In this document: in pieces, positions 1-11,505 of the stretch
Layout: every line of letters begins with the position of its first letter
Position numbering within the stretch: position 1 is the stretch's first letter
Source of the DNA: Dugong dugon
Taxonomy: Eukaryota > Chordata > Mammalia > Sirenia > Dugongidae
NCBI GenBank assembly: GCA_030035585.1
Contig: CM057468.1
Coordinates: 59,392,145-59,456,144 of the forward strand
Length of the DNA stretch: 64,000 nucleotides
Reading direction: 5' to 3'
Notes under the pieces: generated by a model
Told to the model about the DNA's origin: nothing
The model's input: only the letters and a program-made list of their open reading frames with translations
The model's database searches: none
Translations under genes and position numbers: made by a program

Positions 1-141
1 GACCCAGTGGCTGCAAGAATGGGCTCAAACATAGCAATGATTGTGAGGATAGCACAAGACTGGGCAGTGTTTTGTTCCATTATACATAAGGTGGCTATGA
101 GTCAGAACTGACTCAATGGCACCTAAGAACAACAACAACAA
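1..141 (+). mobile_element. RTE LINE, 3' end (cut by window edge)
   Basis: This is the last 140 bases of the RTE element found repeatedly in the window. It reads through the shared block GGCTGCAAGAATGGGCTCAA, then the CTATGAGTCAGAACTGACTC tail, and ends in CAACAACAACAAC. The same 3' end closes the copies ending near 13882 and 37090. The 5' part lies outside the window, so its length is unknown. It is non-coding 3' untranslated sequence. Confidence 0.85.
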
Positions 142-151
142 CATGATGTAA

Positions 152-355
152 TATGGAGTCCCTGGGTGGTACAAACAATGAATGCACTCAGCTGCCAACC
201 AAAAGGTTGGAGGTATGAGTTCACACAGAGGCATCTCCAGAGAAAGGCCTGGTGATCTACTTCTGAAAAGTCAGCCACTGAAAACCCTATACAGCACAGT
301 TCTACTCTAACATACATGGGGTCACCAAGAGTGGAGTTGACTCCAGGGCAGCTGG
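152..355 (+). mobile_element. AfroSINE, long chimeric form
   Basis: A tRNA-derived head (AGTCCCTGGGTGGTACAAAC, then a B-box-like GGTTGGAGGTATGAGTTC) is followed at about 241-290 by a block that matches the RTE 5' untranslated region at 25430-25481 and 33616-33669. It closes with the RTE-like tail (GGGGTCACCAAGAGTGGAGT). It lies directly after the RTE 3' end. It is diverged and non-coding. See the finding on its chimeric structure. Confidence 0.8.
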
Positions 356-1204
356 CTTATGATGCAACGTAAGATCATTCATTAACAATAAAACAGGGAA
401 AACTTTCAAAAATATTAACCCAATTCATTTTATAATGCTGTCTAATCTACCCTTTTACTCAATGCATGAGCATATTCTTTCTCACACAAGCATGTGAGAG
501 TATTATTTTGTATAGCCCTGTGTTGAGTGACATTCTGTAATACGTAGTTTGATAAGGACTAGAGAACTAGTCAGAGTTTTCAAACTTTAAGCCCTTCAGA
601 TGGATTTAGATTACAGATAAGTTTTTCCATATTTGTATTAAAAATATAAAATAGTTGCTTACATTTGAATATTGAGAAATTTCATTATAAAAATACAGCT
701 ATCTAGGAATGAGGATCCTTTTTGTTGAAAGACAAGTGATCTCAACTGGAGGAACAGCTGCTCTATTTTAGATAGGGCACACACTGTAACTTCTCGTATA
801 CCCACTCTCCCCAGTGTGTCTCATTCTGCCTCCTTTACTCTTTACCATCTGGCTTTTGTAGGTATTAGCATTTCGAATCTCTGTGGTTAATTTGTGGGGT
901 CAGTCTTTGAAAAATTCATAATTTAGCGGAGGGAAAAATGAAGAGAGAAATGTCATTAACCATCAAAAATAAGAAGGAACAGTCCAAATGAAAGATATAA
1001 AATTGCTTTCCCTGTAATTTCTCACATTGCTCCAGTGGTGGGATAGGTGTACTTCAATGTGGAAAGATATTTAAGGGAAAAGAACACCTTTCCTAACTAC
1101 TGGCTGATGCAAATTTTAAAGATTTGTTTGCCTTTAAAACGTCTGAAGCTAAATTATTTTTCACTTTGAGGTCATTTTAGTTGTTTAAAGCTGCACCAGA
1201 TCCA
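356..1204. other. Unassigned AT-rich intergenic DNA
   Basis: I see no gene, recognisable repeat or RNA here. Frames are short and stop-rich. It may be unique sequence or very old repeat. Confidence 0.5.
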
Positions 1205-1312
1205 GCCACTTATTTCACAGAGGAAACTGGACTCCAGAAAGATAGAGTGACTTGGACAGGGTCACACTGCTCATCAGCTGAAGAGTTAGAGCTAAAAACG
1301 TAGGTTCCCACT
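1205..1312 (-). mobile_element. MIR SINE fragment
   Basis: The run from CAGAGGAAACTGGACTCCAG through GTGACTTGGACAGGGTCACA matches the antisense of the conserved MIR core (GAGGAAACTGAGGC ... AAGGTCACACAGC). It is an ancient pan-mammalian SINE and strongly diverged. Confidence 0.75.
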
Positions 1313-1512
1313 TAAGCGTATTTACCCTCTTCACCCTATCCAATCACCTCCTGAACACTTACTAAGCCAGTGTCACTCAGCCTTCCTAATGAACAGGTCC
1401 CCTTCTAACGAACATAAATATTTCATGCTGCACTATTTTTTCTTAATTTGTATCTTGCATCTGGGGCACACCCTTCATGGTTAATACTCATGTTATGATT
1501 ATCCTCGCCAAC

Positions 1513-2179
1513 TGAGGTAGGCAGAGTAAGGGTCCCCAAAGATGTCTGCATCCTAATACCTATAATCTGTGCATATGTAACCTTACATTGCAAAGGGGAA
1601 TTAAGGTTGTGGATGGAATTAAGGTTGTTAATCAGTTTACCTTAAAATAGAGTGATTATGCAGGTGGGCGCAATTGTAATCACTAAAAAATCAAAAAACC
1701 AAACCCATTGCCTTTGAGTCAATTCTGACTCATAATGACCCTATAGGACAGAATAGAACTGCCCCCTAGGGTCTCCAACACTGTGATCTTTATGGAAGCA
1801 GGCTGCCACATCTTACTCCTGTGGAGAGGCTGGTAGATTTGAACTGCTGACCTTTCAGTTAGCCAAGTGCTTCATCACTGTACCGCCAGAGCTCCTTAAT
1901 GCAATCACAAGGGTCCTTAAAAGTGGAAGAGGGAGGCCAAAGAGAAGAATTAGAGGGGGTTATGACTATGAAAGTCCCCAAGAGATATAACACTGTTGGC
2001 TTTGAAGATGGAGGTAGTGGGCCGTGAGCTAAGGAATGTGGGTGGCTTCTAGAAACTGTAAAGGGCCGGGAAACGAATTCTCCCCTAGGGTCTACAGAAA
2101 GGAACACACCCCTGCTGACACACTGATTTTAGTCCAGTGAGATCCGTGTCAGGATTCTATCCTACAGAATTGTAAGATA
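1513..2179 (+). mobile_element. ERVL-MaLR LTR, MLT1-like, split by a SINE
   Basis: The opening GGTCCCCAAAGATGTCTGCA and later blocks (AATCACAAGGGTCCTTAAAA, GAAACGAATTCTCCCCTAGG, TGATTTTAGTCCAGTGAGAT) are the familiar order of an MLT1-type mammalian-apparent LTR. It is interrupted at 1684-1897 by an antisense AfroSINE. Without the SINE the LTR is about 440 bp, a usual size. No internal retroviral sequence adjoins, so it is solo. The subfamily is uncertain. Confidence 0.75.
1684..1897 (-). mobile_element. AfroSINE inside an MLT1-like LTR
   Basis: Read on the minus strand it runs from GAGCTCTGGCGGTACAGTGA to the GAGTCAGAATTGACTC tail and an A/T-rich end. It is the form with the extra block containing AAGATCACAG. 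It is flanked by an imperfect target duplication: AATTGTAATCAC at 1672-1683 and AATGCAATCAC at 1898-1908. Removing it restores a continuous LTR, so it post-dates the LTR. Confidence 0.85.
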
Positions 2180-3067
2180 GCTGATCGGGACTGACCCTAG
2201 ACAAGCATGTGCCTTTGGTGTCCTTATTTCTTTCTCTCAAATATTTTATCTCGCATCCTACAGAGACAGTGATTGCCCTGTCTGCCAAGGTTTTCCCTAC
2301 CATCATAAACACCCCAAGATGTGTCCTAAGTCACACTGATCTCCATAACTTTCCTAACTCCCTCTTCCTACCAAAACACTTCCATCAGCAGTAGATAATC
2401 TGAAAGGCAAATTAACAGTATAAATGAGAATTAATAAACAGCGGTGCATTCAAGCGTAAACCCGGGACTTCATCAACAGTAAGCATGGCTTAAGCATCTT
2501 TTCAGTTGCGGGTTCTGTGTTGGCTAAAATGGTCAAAAGATTCTTTTCCTGCCCAAAGGGGTATAGCATAATGGTGGCAATTTCAGTATGAAGGCTGTTA
2601 ATCGGGGAGAAGAAGTCGAGCATCTGGTAGGATAGGCTTCCCTTGAGTCTGTTTACCGTGACTAAGTTCCGCTACGTGGGACACACATTTTTGCTTCCCT
2701 CTTTGGGCTGTAAATCCCTTTGAGGTCTTTTAGGCTCTGCACAGGGTACCTCTTTAGGCTAGCAAAGATCATCAGTTACACTAGCTCCTACATACAATAG
2801 AAATTGTTCATGTAGTTTTATACAAAGTAAAAGAGAAAATTTTAATTCAGATTGAACATTTATGGGCATATTGATCTGTATAAACTATTTGCTAACAGTT
2901 ACAACACTCAGTTTTGGATGTGACGGGCCATGGCATTATATAATGGCAAATAAAGTAATCATTTTATGTTTGTAACTTAATGGACTATTAATACTGCATT
3001 TTTATTTTGTTACTCCTGCCTAAGAATATGTGTTTTAAATGGCTTCTCTATGCTATTGTTTCTCACC
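2180..3067. other. Unassigned intergenic DNA
   Basis: No gene or repeat family is recognised. Short open frames such as one at 2209-2394 have no domain, no codon bias I can see and no neighbours to support them. Confidence 0.5.
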
Positions 3068-3118
3068 TGTCGCTATGAGTCGGAATTGACTCGACGGCAA
3101 CGGGTTTTTTTGGGTTTT
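3068..3118 (+). mobile_element. AfroSINE 3' tail fragment
   Basis: Only the tail is present: GTCGCTATGAGTCGGAATTG, then ACTCGACGGCAACGGG and a T-rich end. It is very close to the consensus seen across the window, so it is a young but severely 5'-truncated insertion. Confidence 0.85.
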
Positions 3119-4795
3119 AATAGCTACTCTTAGGCAGAGATATTTTCCAAATACACAAGGATGGAAAAATGGAAAAGGGAGTAAATTCTTCCTAGGGTCT
3201 TTAAGAGGTCCAAGAAGAGCATGTTACAAGGAGAAAAATGTGGATTTGATATAAAACTTTCTGTTAGTCACCCCAAGACAGAAACATAGCTTTTCTGAAG
3301 GAATGAGACTTGGGTCAAGCATGAGAAGGCCGACTCCCAGTTTCCTGTGTCACAGGAGCGGTGACTAGACAACATATGAAGACTTCCTGTTCAGTATCAT
3401 GACGATTCTGAAGCTCCAAGTACTGGAGTGTGCAGGGAGGTTGCTGAACTTTCCATTTTAAAAATGCCCACTAGAGGGAGTATAACATCATAAATACTTT
3501 ATTTGTTGCTTTCTGGTAGGCTAGCAGGAAAGCAAGATTCAAGAGCAAATACCTAGAATACATTTTAGACTCTAATATTTTCCTCATTCAAACCGTATTG
3601 AATATTCTAATAAGCAAAGAAAAATTGTGCTGAGAAAAATTGTTGTGTAGCATGTAACAATATTTTTATTTTTGTATGTGAAGAGTTCAGAATAAAAAAA
3701 AACATTGTGTGGAAATGGAATCCAAATAAATTATTTGCGGCTAACAATGTAAAGAATATTGAAACGTGAGTATAATTCCCCAGATTTTGTTAGGTCTGTT
3801 TTTGTTATTGTTGTTTTATTTTGTCGAGAAGATAATTCATATATTTAGCCGTTAGACTGCCACTCTCTGTTATAGCTTTCCCAGACATTTAAGATAAACT
3901 TTTACTCCAGACATTAGCTTGGTTATATAGTAGCAAGATCAGTGTTTAATTTTAAGCTTTTTTTTTTTTTTAATCTGCTACCTGTCTTAGAATAAATAAA
4001 AGTGGGTATTTCTCAAGGGTAAGAGCACGATTCACGTTAGGTGACTGTATCTGAATCTTTGATTTTCTTTTTCATATTCCCATTAAAAATCCTCAAGTTT
4101 TCCTTTGTTTCTGTAATTAATATGGAAATACAGTCAAATTCTCACATAAGTCTCCAAGTTCTGTTTTGGACTGAATGTTTTATGTTTGGATATTTGCAGA
4201 AAAACTAAAATGATTTATAATCTACCTTAAAGCACTGAGCAATAAAACAGTATTTAAAAGTTCTAAAGTAAAATCTGTGTGGAAAATTGATAATATTAGA
4301 ATTTTATTTGGTAACATATACTCTAAACTTAAATTTACATAATTTTCAGGAAGTACAGGTATGGTTATTTCACATTTATTTTCAATGAAAAAAATAATTT
4401 CTTAACATCTTAACTATTTGAAAAACATTTCTAATTGATTCTCTTTTTAGTTACTTTACTGTCAGCATCAATGCCACAAAACAGCTTTTCTCTAACTCCT
4501 CCACTTCACTGAAAATTGTTAGTTCTATATTTAAATTGAAATATTTTATTTTCCCACTGCTATTTAAACACACACAGCTTTACAAGTCCTATGTCAATGT
4601 GTAAACGGCTCAGTTACTTTAATTTTACATTACCTTTTAAATAAGTGATTTGGGGTAGGGGTGACTTCTTGATCTGCTGTTTACTTCCTTTCTTACATCT
4701 TTCTCTGCTTGCCTGGATGATACTGTGACTAGATGGGCTGTTTCTTTTCTCTATTTGTAAATAAAACCGTAGCTCCTACCTCCCTTTCAAGCCAG
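3119..4795. other. Unassigned AT-rich intergenic DNA
   Basis: This is AT-rich sequence with a T run at about 3959-3972. I recognise no gene, RNA or repeat family in it. Confidence 0.5.
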
Positions 4796-5320
4796 GCTTA
4801 TTCGCAGTATTTTATTTTATTTATGTTTAGAAAATTTAGTACAAAATTAGTACATACTTGTTGTATATAACAAAAAAAGTAAATGGTACTGAAGGATAAA
4901 GATTACAAAGTAAACATTTTCTTCTCCTTTCCTAAGCCTCTGTGCAATTTGAATCTCTCTAGGTATTTTCTAGCACACGCAATCCTGTGTATACACACAT
5001 TATTTTACGTGTATAAGTTTTTCATTTTTTTAAACAAAATGGAATCATATGAAAAATACTGTTGTGCAACTTGCCTTTTCCATTAACAATATATTTTGAA
5101 GATGTTTCTGTGTTAGTACATTCAGAATTACTTCTTTTTTTACATATATAGTTGCATAAAACTCCAAAGTTTACTTGGACCCAGTCTTCTAGTTTAAGGA
5201 GTTTAAGTTGTTTCCAGTTTTTATTATTTCAAATAGTGTTGGAGTGCAGAAACTTGAAAAATATCTTTGGGATCTTGTGCATTTCCTATGTTTTTAAAAT
5301 TAGAATGGTATAGGTGCTGA
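4796..5320 (-). mobile_element. Old L1 (L1M-type) 3' fragment, antisense
   Basis: Blocks such as AAAATGGAATCATATGAAAA, AACTTGCCTTTTCCATTAAC, TATATAGTTGCATAAAACTC and GTTTAAGTTGTTTCCAGTTT follow the order of the antisense 3' region of old mammalian L1 elements (the stretch complementary to the segment before the L1 3' UTR). It is diverged and has no open frame. Confidence 0.65.
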
Positions 5321-6308
5321 AAATGTGCCTGGATTGTTATTATTTACTCCTTATCCACAGGCTGTTTCGACGAAGATTTTAAGATGGCTATGTTTTATGT
5401 TGTTCGGTTTCTCTAAAAGACATCTACTTTTATAAACAAAACATGTCAGTTGCTAGCTATCAGACTTCAAAACAAAATGTCAGTTTCTCTGAGTGTATCT
5501 TTATTGGAAAGTGAAGGAAAAAATCAATTGTCTCTATAGTTCAGGTGGAAAAATCTTACATAAAAGATTAGAGGAAAAAAATTCCCTCAGGGAATCATTG
5601 GATTTATTTGACTATAGATCAGATTGATCAAATACAAGATTAACCACAGGATATTAATATCTGTTGTTGTTAATCAAATGGCAAGCATTGAGTGGTTAGG
5701 TAATAATGTAATGGGCACACACTCTAGACTACTTGTGTTAATTAGAAGCAATAAACTAGGTGTACGCAAAATAACATGAATATATCTAAGAGTATTCTGT
5801 TGAATGATTAAACGAAATCAACAGAATGGATCAAATCCTTATAAATCAATAACATTTACAGATTATTAGGTTATAAATCAATAAACTTTAGATTAAAAAT
5901 ATACACAAAAGTATTACCTATTATACAAGAATTCATAGCATTTCAATAATATCAATACATTAGCTTGATTCTAGAGAGGGGAAGTAAAGTGAGATTGGAT
6001 AATAGATATAAAAGAGAATAATAAAACAAAATAAAATAAAACAGAAAGAATAAACATTTGGATGGTGTTCTCATCATTTTGGGGGATACTGAAGTGTCCT
6101 TTCATAGAAACGAGTGATTCATTTCCTATGATACTTTCTAAGTTGTCTTATTCTTTGTATGGTTTTAAAATCGACATTTGCTGAAATGGGCAGAACGGAT
6201 ACAATACTAATGTTTCTCAAAAGCAGTATTGGAAATTAGTGTCTAGCTGCACTTCTGTGACTGTGAATGATGGTATATTTTGGAGGTCGCTATAGGTGGG
6301 AGTGAAAA
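5321..6308. other. Unassigned AT-rich intergenic DNA
   Basis: AT-rich throughout, with an A-rich stretch (AATAAAACAAAATAAAATAA) at about 6019-6045. No gene or repeat family is recognised. Confidence 0.5.
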
Positions 6309-6470
6309 GAGCTATCGTGGCGCAGGGGTTAAGCACTCTGTGGGAGAAAGATGTGGGAGTCCACTTCCGAAAAGATGTGCAGCCTTGGAAACTCTATGGG
6401 GCAGTTCTACTCTGTCCTATTGGGTCATATGAGTCGGAATGAACTCTATGACAACGGGGTTTGGGTTTTT
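6309..6470 (+). mobile_element. AfroSINE, internally deleted
   Basis: The head GAGCTATCGTGGCGCAGGGG and the end (CTCTATGGGGCAGTTCTACT, CATATGAGTCGGAATGAACT, T-rich tail) are present, but the B-box part of the head is missing. It is non-coding; the 68-residue frame across it is fortuitous. Confidence 0.8.
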
Positions 6471-6757
6471 TTCATAGTTGAGAGTTACTTGTATTCTGGG
6501 TCCATCAGGAACATTGTTCAAGGTGGTTATATTATTGGAAAGATGAGAGGTATCTAGTTACATTGAAGTTTTCTTATAACCTGACCTCAAAGCAACGACA
6601 CAAGAACAGCCCAGGTGGCTAGCTGTTTGAACATGCCTTCCAAGCAACCTGGAGAGATATTTCAAGAGCTGGAGCTGGACTGGAGAGTGGGTAGAACTCT
6701 CCACCGGGCAAGGGCCAGAGCCTGTCCTGAGTGAATGATAAAAACAAACAACTAAGT

Positions 6758-6935
6758 CTTACATAGCCCTTATTATGTGTAGTCCTAGGCACTTTACACA
6801 TGATAACAATGGTTTAATCTTCATGACAGAGATATGAGGTTATAGATGGGAAACTGAGGCTCAGAGAAGTTATGTAATTTGCCCAAGGTCATTCTACAGT
6901 AACTGGTGGAACTGGGAATGAAATCCAGGAAGACT
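6758..6935 (-). mobile_element. MIR SINE
   Basis: GGGAAACTGAGGCTCAGAGA followed by TTGCCCAAGGTCATTCTACA is the antisense MIR core, with upstream sequence (CTTTACACATGATAACAATG) matching the MIR 3' part. It is one of the best-preserved MIR copies in the window. Confidence 0.85.
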
Positions 6936-7154
6936 GGGTACTGAGTGTGTATTGTTACCTCTTTGAAGGGAGCAGGGGAGCAAGAAAATCAACAAAATCT
7001 GTTCAATATGTTAAGTTCCAATGGGTTCACAGAGGCAACATGGAGAATTGAATGCAAAGACCTTCAAGGAAGACCTGGCAAAATAGGGATGGTAGGATCA
7101 GGAAGAAGTTGGAAGAAATCTCCAAAGGAGCCACTCTATGGAGACAGAGTAGGT

Positions 7155-7362
7155 TTTACCATGTGCCTCTAGGTAGTGCAAAAGATTAACATGCTTGACC
7201 ACCAACCAAAAGATTGCAGGTTCGAGTTCACCCACAGGTGCCTTGGAAGAAAGGCTTGGTGAGCTGCTTCTGAAAAATCAGCCATTGAAAACCCTCTAGG
7301 GCACAGTTCTACTTAGACACACATGAGGTCACCATGTGTTGGAATCAACTAGATGGCAACTG
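7155..7362 (+). mobile_element. AfroSINE, long chimeric form
   Basis: It has the same architecture as the copy at 152-355. The tRNA-like head contains AAAGATTGCAGGTTCGAGTT, and an RTE-5'-like block spans about 7246-7302 (GCTTCTGAAAAATCAGCCAT). The tail contains GAGGTCACCATGTGTTGGAA. It is diverged, so it belongs to an older SINE layer than the short forms. Confidence 0.82.
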
Positions 7363-8718
7363 TTTTTCTAGCTTTGCTATTCGTGGAGGCAGGAGCTTGG
7401 AGGAGGACGCCTTGGCCACCCTTTTGTATAATGATAAGACTTCATCCCTTCATTACTGGATTTCTGATTAATAAAGTTGGCAGTGAGGAGAACCCAAATC
7501 AGGATTCTTGAAACGTGATCTTCATTGTTTTGGTGAAGTTGGCAGCCCTCTCTTGGTCTCCTTTCTGGGTGATTAAAAATCCCCAAACATCGTGAGCCGG
7601 TTGTTTAAATGTTTCTAAAGCTTGTAATTTTGTAATTCGTCTGTTCCTGGCCCCTTCCCCACACTCCTGCCCCGGATGAATGTCATGATGCTTGTACATT
7701 CAATCTCTTCATTTCTGTTGACTTTGGAATTAAGATGTGTGATTTTTGACTTGTTTTCTCAATAAGGTAATGGCAAAAGGATATTTATGGTGTTGAAGGA
7801 TTTTTATTTTCTTTCAGATGACTAGGATGAGTAGTGTATTTTAAATCCTGCTCTACAGGATATCTCCCTTCTGCGGAGATAATAAAATTGATCAGATGTT
7901 TGGAGGTTAAATAAACTGTTGTAATAATCTGGCAGCTGCCTGCTGGTTGTGGTTTTCAAAAGCAATTACTCACTCTAGAGTCAACTTTGAACTCTCCATT
8001 TTAATTGAAAAGCTAATTGTGGGCTATTGCTCCTGATTTAGAATTTGATTTGGTAGATTAGGAAGTAAAAGGATGTGTAGAGGGGAGGGGAAAGGAAGAG
8101 AAAGTAAGCAGAAGTGTTGCTGAGCTCAAATTCCTGTTTATGTGAGTGTTTTCACACACAGCACATTGTAAGCTAGCTGGAGAAAAAGCAGTTGGACTAA
8201 AAAGTCCCTGAGGCATCCGTCTGAGGCTGGTCTACAAAATCCTCGTTTTTAGTTTATTCCTGCTGTCTCTCTTTGTGTGTGTGTGTGTGTGAGAGAGAGA
8301 AAGAGAAACCATTGCTACAAATTTCTTGCCTTCAATTCAAATGTAAAATTTCAGGTAATAATTTTCAAGAACATTATCAGACCATGATTATATGCCTGAC
8401 GGGGAGTTTATTTCTCAAAATCTTGGAGACTGCTTTTCACTTTCAGTAAAAGATAGATAATACTTTACTAAAATTCAGCAAGAAATAAGAATTATTGGTA
8501 TAGGTACCCAAAAGAACAAATCAAAACTCTATGGGGACAAGATTCTTAATGATGAAGAAACCAAACATCAAAAAAAAAAAAAAAAAAAAAAAAAAAGCCA
8601 GCTACACTAAAATTTCCATCCAGGACAAAGTAGCATCCTTAAATCTGCTAGAAAACGGCTGAATCAGAACCAAGCTGAGAAGTGTGATAATTTGTATATT
8701 TAACACCTTTAGGTGATT
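7363..8718. other. Apparently unique DNA; possible regulatory stretch
   Basis: No repeat family is recognised through 7363-8270. At about 7840-8060 there are clustered TAATT-type homeodomain core motifs (TTTTAATTGAAAAGCTAATT) in sequence that does not look like a decayed transposon. A (TG)n/(GA)n microsatellite lies at 8272-8306 and an A run at 8570-8596. There is no open frame of note. Confidence 0.4.
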
Positions 8719-8930
8719 TAAGGAGCCTTGGTGGCACAGTGATTAGAGTGCTTGGCTGCTAACCAAAAGGTCAGCAGTTCAAACCCACCAGCAGCTCCTT
8801 GGGAGAAAGACGTGGCAGTCTGTTGCTTTAAAGATTTATAGCCTTGGGAACTCTATGGGGCACTTCTATTCTGTCCTATAGGGTCGCCGTGAGTCAGAAT
8901 CAACGTGATGGCGGTGGATTTGGTTTTGGG
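8719..8930 (+). mobile_element. AfroSINE, complete with target duplication
   Basis: The head is GGAGCCTTGGTGGCACAGTG, the B-box region is AAGGTCAGCAGTTCAAACCC, and the tail is GTGAGTCAGAATCAACGTGA. It includes the extra internal block (AAAGATTTATAGCCTTGGGA). It is flanked by a near-identical duplication: TTTAGGTGATT at 8708-8718 and TTTAGGCTGATT at 8931-8942. Confidence 0.9.
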
Positions 8931-8942
8931 TTTAGGCTGATT

Positions 8943-10140
8943 GAGCACAGATAATACTGTGTTTTTTGTGGATATATGTTGTTAAAAAAAAAAAGTGTTT
9001 GTGTATGGACTTCTTTGGACTTTATGCTCTAAGACCAATTGGCAAGCTGTGCTGGGAATTTCCTGTGAATCTGATAAAATGTTGATAGCCTAAATTATAG
9101 CTCAAATGAAAGGCATGAATAGACGAAAATGTTAATTCTACAAGATGTTTTAAAAATCTGGTTCATGTCATTTGGAAATTCAGTTTATTTGTATGTAGAC
9201 TTTGTGGAATGCAGATTTGGCTTATCACAGTTTAGTTGATAATGTCCTGAAATTACATAAATTTAATCTCTATGTATCAACTTCCTGATATATAAGAATC
9301 AGATGAATATTGTTTTCACACACTTTACATTTGGAGGGCATCTTTTGAAACAATAAACAGGTTTTTTTTTTTTTTTTTTTTTTTTTACATTTGAGCATGG
9401 CTTCAGAATCCAAAATCCTCTTTATCACCAGCAAATAGAAGATGACATCTATTTGGTGCTTGAGTTTAAAAAATGAAGATATTGTAGTTCATAAAAAAAG
9501 AAATATCTGTGTTAATATCATGAAGATTATTCTAACATATGGATATCAGTAGAAATGCCAGCTGCCTGCTGCATGATTTCCAAGTGCCATTTTTGTGATC
9601 CGAATATTCATAGAGGTCTTCTAGTAAAAAAGAATCATAAACAAGGAAAGACTTCAATGAACAGATTTCAATTAACAATACTTAGTTATTTAAAATATTT
9701 TTTAAATCATGATCTATTTATGTACATATTTTTTACTCAGAGCTATACTTTTGGCAAATAACAATGACAACAACATAGCTTTGGCAAAATACACTGGTGT
9801 AGAAAGTAGGGTAAAAATGAATTTTGCAGTGAGATTAAAGAAACTTAGCTTGTGAAAGAAAAGGCTGAAGAAAAAATTAACTTTTTCAAATATTATTATT
9901 AAAGACAATTTAGAGACAATGGATTAATACTTTAGTCATGGGAAAGATTCAGGTTTGAAGAAAGGAAAAGTATTTTGTTAGGCAATGGTTTTTTTTTAAG
10001 TGCTATGAAAATATTCAGGTAAACAGTAGAATCTTCTCCTTTGATGGTTCTACAACATGTATTTGAAATGAAGATTTTGAGTATGGACTTCAAAAACAAA
10101 ACAAAACAAGATAACTCTAGCAAGATGGTGTGACAGACAT
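8943..10140. other. Unassigned AT-rich intergenic DNA
   Basis: A long T run lies at 9361-9386, possibly the degraded tail of an antisense retroposon whose body I cannot identify. Open frames near 9555-10123 are low-complexity Phe/Leu/Lys-rich translations of AT-rich DNA and are not credible genes. Confidence 0.5.
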
Positions 10141-10700
10141 TTCAGAGAGCTGACTGGAAAAAGAAGATGAGATTACATGTCAACTATACTGCTTACTTTT
10201 GACCTTGAAGACATTACAAAGTCCCGATAAATTTCAGTTTCCTCATTTGTAAACTACAGGCAGTCCCCAGTTTACGACGCATTCAAGTTATCGCACCGAC
10301 AAACCTCACTTACTACTGACCTTTTTTTTTTTTTTTTGGTACATCTTACTGTTAGTAATATGTACCACATGTAATGTTGCAGTGCAAAATTTGCTGATGT
10401 TATTCTCGTGCCAACCCCAAAGACAAATAAAGATCAGATTTATAAGGTTACTGATAATAAAAGGTGATAATAATGAAAACTAAAAAAAAAAAGAGGTATT
10501 TGACTTAGGTCAGAAGCGACTTACATTGGAGTCGTCTTAACAGAGCTCCATTGTAAGGTGGGGACTACCTGTACAGGGATAACAATAATATCTACCTTAT
10601 TGGTTTATGGTCAAGATTAAATGAGTTATTATTAACCAATATAAGATAAAACTGCCTGATACATACTAGCTATTCTTATTCCATTACACAGTATTTATGG
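10141..10700 (+). mobile_element. MIR SINE, split by a Tigger-type MITE
   Basis: The left half ends in CAGTTTCCTCATTTGTAAAC and the right half begins GGGATAACAATAATATCTAC. Joined, they give the MIR core junction at the end of its conserved domain. The gap is exactly the DNA element at 10257-10571. The outer limits are approximate because MIR ends are decayed. Confidence 0.75.
10257..10571. mobile_element. Non-autonomous Tigger/pogo-type MITE (315 bp)
   Basis: The element begins CAGGCAGTCCCCAGTTTACG and ends in the inverted counterpart ...GTGGGGACTACCTG. TA dinucleotides flank it at 10255-10256 and 10572-10573, as expected for TA-target duplication. A second TIR-proximal match (TTAGGTCAGAAGCGACTTAC against the left arm) supports the inverted-repeat structure. 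It contains no transposase frame, only a T run and AT-rich filler, so it would have needed a partner transposase. The TIR resembles that at the right end of the element at 59301-59792. Confidence 0.85.
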
Positions 10701-10969
10701 TTTTGCAAATAATAACTGAATTTCTTTAAAATTATCACAAAGTAATTGTAGGCATCAAAACCCAAAGCCACATTTAGCATAAAAAATAAAACTTTTCAAG
10801 TTTCAGGAAAGTTAAAAACAGTAAGTATATAAACCCAATTTTTAGATCTAGGTTTGTAGACTTTTCTTTAGTTGTGTAATCTTCTAGAAAAAGAAAAGTG
10901 AAGGTTAAGAAGAAAGGCTAGTTTTAGGAACTTTGCACCCCATTAACAGACACACACCATTATAATCAA

Positions 10970-11083
10970 ACTGTTGTTGTTGTGCATTGTCAGGTGACGT
11001 GGAGTCAGTTCCAAGTCAGCGACCCTATGTACAACAGAGAAACACTGCCCGGTCCTGTACCATCCTCACAATTGTTGCTATTA
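10970..11083 (-). mobile_element. RTE LINE 3' end fragment
   Basis: GTTGTTGTTGTGCATTGTCA followed by CAGCGACCCTATGTACAACA and CACTGCCCGGTCCTGTACCA is the reverse complement of the RTE 3' end seen at 24096 and 29831. It is a very short 5'-truncated insertion. Confidence 0.85.
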
Positions 11084-11466
11084 GAGTAGAGAAAGATACA
11101 TGCAAGAAAAAAATTATTGTCTAGAGGTAATTACATATATTATTATTACAAAACATTTTTATTTTGGACTTAATGGCTGGAAAGTTCATGCCTTTTCAAG
11201 AAAGATAAAAGATCAGAATTATACTGTTGATATAAATGTAAAATTTCATAAATACAAATGACTATTGAATTTTTCTGTAGTTAAATTCCATACCCTAAAT
11301 TTCTATAGCGGTAACCTTACTTACGGGGGGTAGGGGAGGCATGCTTTTTTACTCTCTGGCATACAGATAGATCCTTCAGTATCTCATCACCAATTCTGTA
11401 ATGCTACCTGAATTTCTCCCTGCCAAGAAAAACTGTTGTGTCTGTGTATGTGCCTGCATGCATGCA

Positions 11467-11505
<39 letters not shown>

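Noticed and set aside
8719-8930. tRNA gene
   Set aside because: The head has A- and B-box-like sequence but no cloverleaf, and it continues into the SINE body and tail. The same holds for the other SINE copies.
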